A stretch of 34,746 nt of DNA from AA29 sp041481445 (GTDB lineage: Bacteria > Acidobacteriota > Vicinamibacteria > Fen-336): contig JBGPBV010000066.1 in assembly GCA_041481445.1 (NCBI GenBank), positions 1-34,746 of the forward strand, read 5' to 3'. Numbering within the stretch: position 1 is the first letter of the stretch; each line of letters opens with the position of its first letter. Under the pieces are notes generated by a model that made no database searches, had not been told where the DNA came from, and worked only from the letters and a program-made list of their open reading frames with translations. Of this stretch, positions 1-6,889 are shown in pieces. The translations under genes and the position numbers were made by a program.

Positions 1-285
1 GTGCCCGCCCTGATGGGCGGCCCCGCCTCCGCGCAGTCGGAGCGCTACGCCCTCGCATCGCCCGCCGCCCTCCTGCCGCTGGGCGTGCCGCAGACGATCG
101 TCCAGGGGCGCGCGGACCGGATCGTGCCCTTCGCCCTCGCCGAGAGCTACACGGCGGCGGCCAAGGCCAAGGGCGATGCTGCCACCCTCGTCCTCCTCGA
201 CGGCGTGGGGCACTTCGACCTCATCGCTCCGGTCTCGAAGGCCTGGCCGGCGATCGAGCAGGCGGTCCAGGGGCTTGTGAAGTAG
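1..285 (+). CDS. alpha/beta hydrolase, C-terminal fragment (cut by window start)
   Basis: Only the last 94 or so residues are visible; the first base of the window is inside the gene, so the GTG at position 1 need not be a start. Two late landmarks of the alpha/beta hydrolase fold are present. The first is the strand and acid loop 'VQGRADRIVPF', with a candidate catalytic Asp. The second is 'DGVGHFDLIAP', with the candidate catalytic His close to the C-terminus. The nucleophile elbow would lie upstream of the window. The substrate cannot be inferred. It is followed by a short palindrome and then an exported repeat protein on the same strand. The fold is fairly sure; the function is unknown. 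Confidence 0.7.
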   Translation: MPALMGGPASAQSERYALASPAALLPLGVPQTIVQGRADRIVPFALAESYTAAAKAKGDAATLVLLDGVGHFDLIAPVSKAWPAIEQAVQGLVK

Positions 286-298
286 CGCACACTCCTCG

Positions 299-312
299 GC
301 GCCGGCCGGCGC
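299..312. terminator. perfect 14-bp palindrome, possible terminator
   Basis: GCGCCGGCCGGCGC is a perfect palindrome beginning 14 bp after the hydrolase stop codon. It can fold as a 5-bp G/C hairpin with a 4-nt loop. There is no T-run after it, so an intrinsic terminator is only a guess. A -10-like TACCAT (314-319) follows and could serve the next gene. Confidence 0.3.
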
Positions 313-378
313 GTACCATACGGCAAACCCAAAATCTTCCCCCTCCGCCGGGCCGTCGGTCCCCTGGGAGCTACATCG

Positions 379-2226
379 ATGAGAAACAGTCTGGGCGTGT
401 GGGCCGGTGTACTCCTGGCCGTGGCCTGGGCGGGAACCGCCCGGGCCCAGGCCCCGGAGGGGGCCGAGTTCCGGGTCAACGGGGCGACCGCGAACGATCA
501 AACCGCCCCCGCCGTCGCCTCCGACGCCAGCGGCAACTTCGTCGTGGTGTGGCAGGGCTACGGCCAGGACGGGGACCACTACGGGATCCGTGGACGCCGG
601 TTCACCGCCGCCGGCGTGCCCCGGGACCTCGGCCTCGGCAGCGTCAACTCCTATACCACGGGCAGCCAGCAAGCGTCGGCGGTGGCCGCGGATGCCAACG
701 GGAACTTCGTCGTGACCTGGGAGAGCTACCAGGACGGGAGCGAGTGGGGCATCTTCGGCCAGCGCTTCGACTTCTTCGGGGCGCGCCTTGGCGGCGAGTT
801 CCAGGTCAATACCTACACCACCGGCCGGCAATACCATTCCGGGGTCGCCTCCGACGCCAATGGGAACTTCGTGGTCGTGTGGGGCAGCATCGGGCAGGAC
901 GGCTCCAACACCGGCATCTTCGGCCAGCGCTACGACGCTTCCGGCGCGCCGCTGGGTGTCGAGTTCCCCGTGAACACCTACACCACCCAGGCCCAGGGCG
1001 GCCCCGCCGTCGCCGCGGACGCGGCCGGAAACTTCGTGGTCGTCTGGACGAGCCTGTTCCAGGACGGCTCGGTAGAAGGCGTCTTCGGCCAGCGCTTCGA
1101 CCCGAGCGGCGTGCGCGTGGGAGGCGAGTTCCGGGTCAACACCTACATCACTGGCAATCAGGCCGCGCCCTCGGTGGCCATGGACCCGAGCGGCCGCAGC
1201 GTCGTCGTATGGGGCAGCTTCCAACAGGTCGGTACCACCTTCAGCGTGTTCGGCCAGCGCTACGATGCCGCCGGCGTACTCCAGGGCGGCGAGTTCCAGG
1301 TCAACACCACCACCAGCTCCAACCAGCTCGGGCAGAAGGTCAGCATGGACGAGACCGGCGCCTTCACGGTCGTGTGGTATGCCACGGGCGGGAGCGGGCT
1401 CGACGTGTTCGGGCAGCGTTTCGACGCCTCCGGGGCCAAGAAGGGCGCGGAGTTCCGCGTCAACTCCTACACCACCTCGGGCCAGTCCTTCCCCGCGGTC
1501 GCCCGCGCTCCCGACGGCGACTTCGTGGTGGCCTGGGACAGCGACCAGGACGGCAGCGGGTACGGCATCTTCGGCCAGCGCTACGGCGACATCCTCTTCG
1601 AGGACGGGTTCGAGTCCGGGGACCTCAGCCGCTGGACCTCGGCGGTCACGGACGGGACCGACCTGAGCGTGACCGGAGGCGCGGCCCAGTCGGGGACCGC
1701 CCACGGGATGAACGCGTCCGTCAACGACACGAACCCCCTCTACGTCCAGGACGACACGCCCGACGCCGAGGTCCGCTACCGGGCCCGGCTCTACCTCGAC
1801 CCCAGCGGCTTCGACCCCGGGGAGGCCAGCGGCCACCAGCGGGTCCGCATCTGCCTCGCCTTCGACGACGCCGGCGTGCGGGTGGTGTCCCTCGTGCTCA
1901 AGCGCCTCGCCGGCGCCTACAGCGTGGAGGCCCGTGTCCGCCAGAACGACGGATCGCGCGTCGACACCGGCTTCTCCGACACCACCGCCGCCCCCCACCT
2001 CCTCGAGTTCGACTGGCGGCGCTCCAGCGCGTCCGGCGCCGCCGACGGCGTGTTCACGCTGCGCGTCGACAACGTGATCGTGTCCACGCTCACCGGCCTC
2101 GACAACGACACGCTCACCGTGGGCTACGTGCGCGTGGGGGCCATGAGCGTCAAGGCGGGGGCGGCGGGCACGCTCCACTTCGACCAGTTCGAGTCGCGGC
2201 GGCGCAGCCTCATCGGGCCGGAGTAG
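379..2226 (+). CDS. exported seven-repeat (predicted beta-propeller) protein with C-terminal FESGD-type domain
   Basis: A 615-aa protein with an N-terminal signal peptide (about residues 1-23, ending 'GTARAQA'). A GGGAG ribosome site at 366-370 lies 8 nt before the ATG. From about residue 28 to 403 it carries seven copies of a unit of about 50 residues. Each copy has a 'GNFVVVW' strand, then 'QDGS', 'GIFGQR(F/Y)D', 'EF.VN.YTT' and a 'VA.DA.G' turn. The fifth and sixth copies are the most diverged. Seven WD-like beta units suggest a seven-bladed propeller. From residue 404 ('ILFEDGFESGDLSRW') a separate, probably beta-sandwich domain of about 200 residues follows. Likely secreted or surface-exposed; ligand unknown. 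Its 3' end overlaps the convergent beta-lactamase-like gene by 17 bp. Confidence 0.85.
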   Translation: MRNSLGVWAGVLLAVAWAGTARAQAPEGAEFRVNGATANDQTAPAVASDASGNFVVVWQGYGQDGDHYGIRGRRFTAAGVPRDLGLGSVNSYTTGSQQASAVAADANGNFVVTWESYQDGSEWGIFGQRFDFFGARLGGEFQVNTYTTGRQYHSGVASDANGNFVVVWGSIGQDGSNTGIFGQRYDASGAPLGVEFPVNTYTTQAQGGPAVAADAAGNFVVVWTSLFQDGSVEGVFGQRFDPSGVRVGGEFRVNTYITGNQAAPSVAMDPSGRSVVVWGSFQQVGTTFSVFGQRYDAAGVLQGGEFQVNTTTSSNQLGQKVSMDETGAFTVVWYATGGSGLDVFGQRFDASGAKKGAEFRVNSYTTSGQSFPAVARAPDGDFVVAWDSDQDGSGYGIFGQRYGDILFEDGFESGDLSRWTSAVTDGTDLSVTGGAAQSGTAHGMNASVNDTNPLYVQDDTPDAEVRYRARLYLDPSGFDPGEASGHQRVRICLAFDDAGVRVVSLVLKRLAGAYSVEARVRQNDGSRVDTGFSDTTAAPHLLEFDWRRSSASGAADGVFTLRVDNVIVSTLTGLDNDTLTVGYVRVGAMSVKAGAAGTLHFDQFESRRRSLIGPE

Positions 2227-3082
2227 ACCCGCCGCCGGCGGCCGCCCAGGCCGCCTGCGCCACCTTCGCGATGGCGGCGTCGCGCGCTTCCGCGCTCGCC
2301 TTCGAGTCGCGCAGGAAGACCGCGATCGCGAGGTGACGGCCGTCGGGAAGGGTGACGATCCCGATGTCGTTGGTGGCCGCGCTCACCCCGTCGCGCGCGC
2401 CCGACGAACCCGTCTTGTGCGCGACCTCGGTGCCCGCGGGTAGGAGCCCCTTGAGCCGCGTGGGGAACGTGGTGGTGGCGCGCATCCACCCGAGCAGGAG
2501 ATCGCGGCTCGCCGGCCGCAGGCCCTTCCCCTGCTGGAGAAGAGCCAGCCACCGCACGGCCTCGTCCGGCGTCGCCCAGCTCCGGTACTGGGCCGAGAAG
2601 TCGCGCCCGATCTCACCCTCGGTGGTGGCGATGCGGATCTCGTCGATCCCGATCGTGCCCAGGAACGCCTGCGCCCGGGCCTTGCCCCCGATCACGCGCA
2701 GGACGACGTCGGACGCGCTCCCGTCACTCTCCTCGACGGCGAGCCGGAGCAGCTCCCGCAAGGGGACGTCCACGTTTCCCAGCGGGTGCGCGTCGCGCAG
2801 GGGGCTGTGCATGCCCTCCGGCACGAGGTCGGCGGGCTCGACCCGGATGGGCGCGTCGAGCCGAGGCCGCCCTCGGTCGACTTCGTGAAGGACGGCCATG
2901 CCGATGGGGGCCTTGCAGACGCTCTGCATCGGGAAGCGGCCGCTCCCGTTGACGGCCGCGCGCTCGCCCGTCTCCACGACGAGCACGGCCGCCCCCAGGC
3001 TGCCGTCCACCCCGGCCGCGATGCGCACCAGCTCCGGCTGGAGACCGCTCAGCGCTCCCGCCAGGATCATCAGGCCGAGCAT
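2210..3082 (-). CDS. class A beta-lactamase-like serine hydrolase
   Basis: A 290-aa penicillin-recognising serine hydrolase. The nucleophile motif is S54-V-C-K57. The second motif reads S119-D-G, where most class A enzymes have SDN. The third is K223-T-G ('AHKTGSSG'). The omega-loop region 'TEGEIGRDFSAQYRSW' matches the A2 pattern seen in PER-type enzymes and places E155 at the Glu166 position, so the deacylation machinery looks intact. A short hydrophobic N-terminus (residues 1-13) may be a signal peptide, though it lacks a basic n-region. The gene begins 9 bp after the M20 peptidase stop on the same strand, so co-transcription is likely. Known family activity is beta-lactam hydrolysis; resistance is not proven, and a cell-wall role is possible. 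Confidence 0.88.
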   Translation of the reverse strand: MLGLMILAGALSGLQPELVRIAAGVDGSLGAAVLVVETGERAAVNGSGRFPMQSVCKAPIGMAVLHEVDRGRPRLDAPIRVEPADLVPEGMHSPLRDAHPLGNVDVPLRELLRLAVEESDGSASDVVLRVIGGKARAQAFLGTIGIDEIRIATTEGEIGRDFSAQYRSWATPDEAVRWLALLQQGKGLRPASRDLLLGWMRATTTFPTRLKGLLPAGTEVAHKTGSSGARDGVSAATNDIGIVTLPDGRHLAIAVFLRDSKASAEARDAAIAKVAQAAWAAAGGGSTPAR

Positions 3083-3091
3083 CGCCGCCGG

Positions 3092-4363
3092 TCAGGACAG
3101 GCCGTTGAGGTCGAGGAGGGTCAGGGCCAGGACGCGCGTCGAGCGGGCGAGGTCGGCCAGCTCGACGTACTCGTCCGGCTGGTGGGCCAGCTCCAGGATG
3201 CCGGGACCGTAGGCGACGCAGTGCGGCACGCCCGCGATGCGGGCCACGTGCTTCTGGTCGTACGTCCCCGGGCTGGCCATGAGCGTGGCCGGCTTGCCCA
3301 TCACCGCGCGGATCGACCGGTCGAGGGCGGCGATGAGGGGCGAGTCCTGGGGGGCGCGCGTGGGATGGACGACCATCAGGTCGCGGAGCTGATAGCGCAG
3401 CTCGGGCACGCGCGCCGCCGTCCGCTCGAGCAGCTCCACGACCTCCGCGCGCGCTCTCTCGAACCCCTCCTCGAGGAGGAACCGGCGGTCGAACACCGCG
3501 CGGCAGCGGTCGGACACGCACGGCGTCTGCACCTCCTGGCGCGACTGCCCGCCTTCGACGGTGTTGACGTTGATCGTCGCGTGGCGCGCCCCCGGAGGAT
3601 CCACCGGCATCTCGGTGACGCGAGCCTCCAGAGCCGGCTTGAGCTCCGAGCGCACGGCCTCCAGGACGTGGCCCATGTGCTCGATCGCGCTCACGCCCAG
3701 GAACGGCATGCTGCCGTGGGCGATCCGGCCCTCGGTCGTCACCTCGAACCAGTACACTCCGCGATGCCCGACGCACACGCGGTCGGGGCTGTGCGGCTCG
3801 GGGATGATCACGTAGTCCGTGCGGCCGGCCGCGATGCGCTTCTTCTCCGCCAGGTAGGCCACGCCCGCGAAACCGCCGCTCTCCTCGTCGACGGTCCCGC
3901 TCACCTCGATGGTGCCGGGCAGGCGCACGCCCGCGCGCCGGACCGCCTCCGCGGCATAGATGGCGGAGGCCAGCCCCGCCTTCATGTCGCCCGTCCCGCG
4001 CCCGTAGAGCCGGCCGTCCTTGATCACGCCCGCGAAGGGGTCGACCGTCCATCCCGCGCCGGCCGGAACCACGTCGAAATGGCCGTTGAGGTGCACGACG
4101 GGCCCGCCGCCTTCGCCCTTGCGCACGCCCATCACGTTCAGGCGCGGGTGCGCCGTGGTGTGCTCGGGCCGTCCCTCGGCCGCGAGGTACTCGACCTCGT
4201 ATCCGAGCCGGCCCAGCCGGTCGCCGATCAGCCGCGCGCCGTCCTCGTAGAGCTCGCCGGGCGGGTTCACGGTGGGGATGCGGACCATCTCCGCGGCGAA
4301 GGCCGCCGTCTCCTCCGCCAGCGCGTCCACCTCCGCCAGCACCCGATCGCGCGCGCTCGCCAC
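3092..4363 (-). CDS. M20 family metallopeptidase (ArgE/DapE-like deacylase)
   Basis: A 423-aa cytoplasmic zinc amidohydrolase of the ArgE/DapE/CPG2 family. The two-metal site is complete: H95 in 'NGHFDVVP', D126 in 'GTGDMKAG', the catalytic pair E160-E161 in 'VDEESGG', E189 in 'IPEPH', and a late His in 'LAHQPDEY'. The length is normal. The start is GTG; the only nearby ATG (4369-4371 on this strand) is out of frame. A TACCAT hexamer lies 6 nt before the GTG with no Shine-Dalgarno sequence. It precedes the beta-lactamase-like gene by 9 bp and is divergent from the symporter gene. The motifs cannot separate acetylornithine, succinyl-diaminopimelate or dipeptide substrates, so argE or dapE would be an over-call. 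Confidence 0.9.
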   Translation of the reverse strand: MASARDRVLAEVDALAEETAAFAAEMVRIPTVNPPGELYEDGARLIGDRLGRLGYEVEYLAAEGRPEHTTAHPRLNVMGVRKGEGGGPVVHLNGHFDVVPAGAGWTVDPFAGVIKDGRLYGRGTGDMKAGLASAIYAAEAVRRAGVRLPGTIEVSGTVDEESGGFAGVAYLAEKKRIAAGRTDYVIIPEPHSPDRVCVGHRGVYWFEVTTEGRIAHGSMPFLGVSAIEHMGHVLEAVRSELKPALEARVTEMPVDPPGARHATINVNTVEGGQSRQEVQTPCVSDRCRAVFDRRFLLEEGFERARAEVVELLERTAARVPELRYQLRDLMVVHPTRAPQDSPLIAALDRSIRAVMGKPATLMASPGTYDQKHVARIAGVPHCVAYGPGILELAHQPDEYVELADLARSTRVLALTLLDLNGLS

Positions 4364-4369
4364 GGCAGC

Positions 4370-4375
4370 ATGGTA
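4370..4375 (-). promoter_or_regulatory. -10-like TACCAT for the M20 peptidase (possible leaderless start)
   Basis: On the minus strand TACCAT is followed by six nucleotides (GCTGCC) and then the GTG start at 4363. At normal -10 to +1 spacing, transcription would begin at or next to the start codon. No -35 match was seen. Confidence 0.35.
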
Positions 4376-4413
4376 GCGCAGCGCGGGCGCGGCGAGCGGA
4401 GGAGGCGCCCGCG

Positions 4414-4442
4414 TTGTCTGCGCGCGCGCCCTGGATTAGGCT
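4414..4442 (+). promoter_or_regulatory. sigma70-like promoter for the symporter gene
   Basis: TTGTCT (4414-4419), a 17-nt spacer, then TAGGCT (4437-4442). The ATG at 4453 is only 10 nt beyond the -10 box and no Shine-Dalgarno sequence fits between them. The mRNA may be leaderless or nearly so. Confidence 0.45.
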
Positions 4443-4452
4443 CCGCGCGCCG

Positions 4453-5847
4453 ATGAACCTCCACCTCGCGCTGCTCCTGGCCTACGCCGTCCTCATGGTC
4501 GCGGTCGGCCTCTTCATCGGCCGGCGGGTCAAGAGCGCGGGCGACTTCTTCGTGGCCGGCCGCACGCTGGGCCCCGGCCTGCTCTTCGCGACCACGATCG
4601 CCCCCAACATCGGCGCGGGATCGACGGTGGGCGCGGCCGGCCTGGGCTACCGCGACGGGCTCAGTGCGTGGTGGTGGGTGGGCTCGGCGGCCGCGGGCTC
4701 GGTCGTCCTCGCCTTGACGGTGGGTCCACGCGTGTGGCGCATCGCCCGCGAGCGCGACTTGCGCACGGTGGGCGACTTCCTCGAGTACCGCTACGGCCGC
4801 GCCGTCCGCGCCGTCATCACGGTCCTGCTGTGGATCGGCACGCTCGCCATCCTGGCCGGCCAGCTCATCGCGCTCTCCTGGGTCCTGAGCGTGGTGGCCG
4901 GCCTTCCCAAGGCGGCGGGCTGCATCGTGGGCGGCCTCATCGTCACGATCTACTTCACCGCGGGCGGCCTGCTCACCTCGGCCTGGGTGAACCTCGTGCA
5001 GGTGGTCGTGAAGTTCTTCGGCTTCGCGGTCGCGCTCCCCCTCGCGCTGAGCCAGGCCGGAGGCCTCGCCGGAATGGCGGCGGCGACACCCGGCGGCGAC
5101 TACTGGAGTCCCTGGCAGGGCGGGGGCTCGGGCTGGAGCTACCTGGCCCTGCTCGCTCCCGCCTTCATCGTCTCTCCCGGCCTGCTGCAGAAGGTCTACG
5201 GCGCCCGCGACGAGCGCGCCGTGCGCCTGGGCGTGGCCTCCAACGCGGCCGTGCTGCTGTTGTTCGCCTGCGTGCCCCCGCTGATCGGGATGGCCGCCCG
5301 CGCGCTCCATCCCGGCCTGACCAACCAGGAGCTGGCCCTGCCCACCATCCTGATGCAGGACCTGCCACCGCTCCTGGGGAGCCTGGGGCTGGCCGCCGTG
5401 GTCTCGGCCGAGGCCAGCGCCGCCGACGCGATCCTGTTCATGCTCGCGACCTCGCTCTCGCAGGACCTCTACCGCGGGTACCTCCGGCCGGCGGCCACGG
5501 ACGCCCAGGTGCTGCGCGTCGCGCGGATCTCCGCGGTCGTGGGCGGCATGGCGGGAGTGGCGCTGGCGATCGTGTCCCCGACCGTCATTGGCGCCCTCAG
5601 CATCTTCTATTCGCTGCTGGGCGTGAGCCTCTTCGTGCCGGTGGTGGCCGGCCTGTACGTCTCTCGCGCGGGCACACCGGAGGCGCTGGCCGCCATCGCC
5701 ACCGGCGTGGCGGTCCTGCTCGCGGTCCGCCTCTCCACTGGCGGACAGGGCTACGGTCCCCTCTCCCCCTCCCTGGCCGGCCTGGCCGCTTCCGCTCTCG
5801 CCCTGGCCGCCGTCCTGGCCCTGCGGCGTCCGCGGGCGGCGCTATGA
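4453..5847 (+). CDS. sodium:solute symporter family protein (SSS)
   Basis: A 464-aa polytopic membrane protein with about 13 hydrophobic segments. It has SSS-family hallmarks: an N-terminal membrane segment, then 'SAGDFFVAGRTLGPG', then 'ATTIAPNIGAGSTVGAAGLGY', and a late 'AVVSAEASAADAILFMLATSLSQDLYRGY' region (abridged here in meaning: the Na2-site helix). Members couple sodium influx to uptake of proline, sugars, pantothenate or other solutes; nothing visible fixes the substrate. The ATG at 4453 was chosen over the TTG at 4414 because 4414 lies within the promoter and would add a non-conserved, basic leader. The SDR gene follows after 25 bp, so the two may be co-transcribed and handle the same solute. 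Confidence 0.88.
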   Translation: MNLHLALLLAYAVLMVAVGLFIGRRVKSAGDFFVAGRTLGPGLLFATTIAPNIGAGSTVGAAGLGYRDGLSAWWWVGSAAAGSVVLALTVGPRVWRIARERDLRTVGDFLEYRYGRAVRAVITVLLWIGTLAILAGQLIALSWVLSVVAGLPKAAGCIVGGLIVTIYFTAGGLLTSAWVNLVQVVVKFFGFAVALPLALSQAGGLAGMAAATPGGDYWSPWQGGGSGWSYLALLAPAFIVSPGLLQKVYGARDERAVRLGVASNAAVLLLFACVPPLIGMAARALHPGLTNQELALPTILMQDLPPLLGSLGLAAVVSAEASAADAILFMLATSLSQDLYRGYLRPAATDAQVLRVARISAVVGGMAGVALAIVSPTVIGALSIFYSLLGVSLFVPVVAGLYVSRAGTPEALAAIATGVAVLLAVRLSTGGQGYGPLSPSLAGLAASALALAAVLALRRPRAAL

Positions 5848-5856
5848 TGCGCCCGG

Positions 5857-5864
5857 TCGGAGGT
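5857..5864 (+). promoter_or_regulatory. ribosome binding site and upstream -10-like box of the SDR gene
   Basis: TCGGAGGTG lies 8-9 nt before the ATG at 5873 and supports that start. TATGAT (5843-5848), which overlaps the symporter stop codon, resembles a -10 box without a visible -35. Confidence 0.4.
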
Positions 5865-5872
5865 GTGAGCCG

Positions 5873-6667
5873 ATGAGCACTCAAGGACCGTTCCGTCTGG
5901 ACGGAAAGATCGCGGCCGTGATCGGCGCGAGCTCCGGGATCGGCGAAGCGGTGGCCGTGGCCTTTGCGCGGGCGGGCGCGCAGGTGAGCTGCCTCGACCT
6001 CGAAGGGGGTCAGGCGGAAGCGGTCGCCGGACGCATCCGTCGCGAGGGCGGGCAGGCGGAGGCGGCCCGCATCGACTTCGTCAAGAGCGCGGCCGTGCAG
6101 GAGGCCCTGGACGACATCCACGAGCGGCACGGGCGCCTCGACATCGTGGTGGCGACGCCCAGCATCAACGTGCGCAAGCCCATCCTCGCCTACACGGACG
6201 AGGAGCTCGACCGCGTCCTCACCATCAACATCAAGGGCAACTTCAACGTGCTGCGCGCGGCCGGCCGCATCATGACCCAGCAGCGCTCGGGCAGCATCGT
6301 GCTGTTCTCCTCCATCCGCGCGCTGGTCGTGGAGCCCGGACAGTCCGTCTATGCCGCCACCAAGGCCGCCATCGTCCAGCTCGTGCGCGCGGGGGCCACG
6401 GAGTTCGGACCCAGCGGCGTGCGCGTCAACGCCGTGGCCCCCGGCGTGGTGGAGACGCCCCTCACCGCGCCCATCAAGGCCAACAAGGAGTGGTACGAGG
6501 CCTACGCGGCCAAGTCCGTCCTCAAGCGCTGGTCCCAGCCGGACGAGATCGCGGCCCCCACGCTGTTCCTCGTCTCCGACGCCGCCAGCTACGTCACCGG
6601 CACCGTGCTGTTCGTCGACGGGGGCTGGACCGCCGCCGACGGCCGCTTCCAGCCGCCCGGGATGTGA
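5873..6667 (+). CDS. SDR family NAD(P)-dependent oxidoreductase
   Basis: A 264-aa classical short-chain dehydrogenase/reductase. The nucleotide loop is G18-ASSGIG24. The catalytic residues are N119 ('LTINIKGNF'), S146/S147 ('VLFSSIR'), Y160 and K164 ('VYAATKAA'). The C-terminal 'YVTGTVLFVDGGW' is typical of the family. The usual NNAG motif after beta-4 is replaced by 'ATPSIN' (94-99). The rest of the fold is conventional and the length is normal. Cytosolic; oxidises an alcohol or reduces a ketone with NAD(P). D42 in 'SCLDLEGG' at the end of beta-2 is a weak hint of NAD preference. It follows the symporter by 25 bp, so the imported compound may be its substrate (inference). Confidence 0.92.
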   Translation: MSTQGPFRLDGKIAAVIGASSGIGEAVAVAFARAGAQVSCLDLEGGQAEAVAGRIRREGGQAEAARIDFVKSAAVQEALDDIHERHGRLDIVVATPSINVRKPILAYTDEELDRVLTINIKGNFNVLRAAGRIMTQQRSGSIVLFSSIRALVVEPGQSVYAATKAAIVQLVRAGATEFGPSGVRVNAVAPGVVETPLTAPIKANKEWYEAYAAKSVLKRWSQPDEIAAPTLFLVSDAASYVTGTVLFVDGGWTAADGRFQPPGM

Positions 6668-6683
6668 CCCGCCGCGCCGAGCA

Positions 6684-6712
6684 TTGACATTCGCCGGGCC
6701 CTGGACCATGCT
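6684..6712 (+). promoter_or_regulatory. sigma70-like promoter for the TonB transporter
   Basis: A consensus TTGACA (6684-6689), a 17-nt spacer, and CATGCT (6707-6712) as a weak -10. The ATG is at 6890, giving a leader of about 170 nt. I could not recognise a riboswitch in that leader. Confidence 0.4.
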
Positions 6713-6889
6713 CGCGCGGGATCCAGCCCGAGTGAGTCGTCGACGACGGGCGGGTCACCGTGTCCTATGGGCGTCTTCGCTCTTTGCCGCCTCCACTCCC
6801 GCCCCCGCGCCGCCCGGCGCGACGCCCGCTCCGGCCACGCCTCGAGCCGCCACGCGATCCCGAACAGCAGCAGATCAGAGGAGGAGCAC

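Noticed and set aside
466..1587. Periodic repeats that might be taken for a CRISPR array or satellite
   Set aside because: The period of about 150-160 bp is a coding repeat of about 50 residues in frame with the exported protein; there are no short identical repeats with unique spacers.
2786..4456. 556-codon plus-strand open frame opposite the M20 peptidase
   Set aside because: It is antisense to a gene with all its catalytic residues and has no recognisable features.
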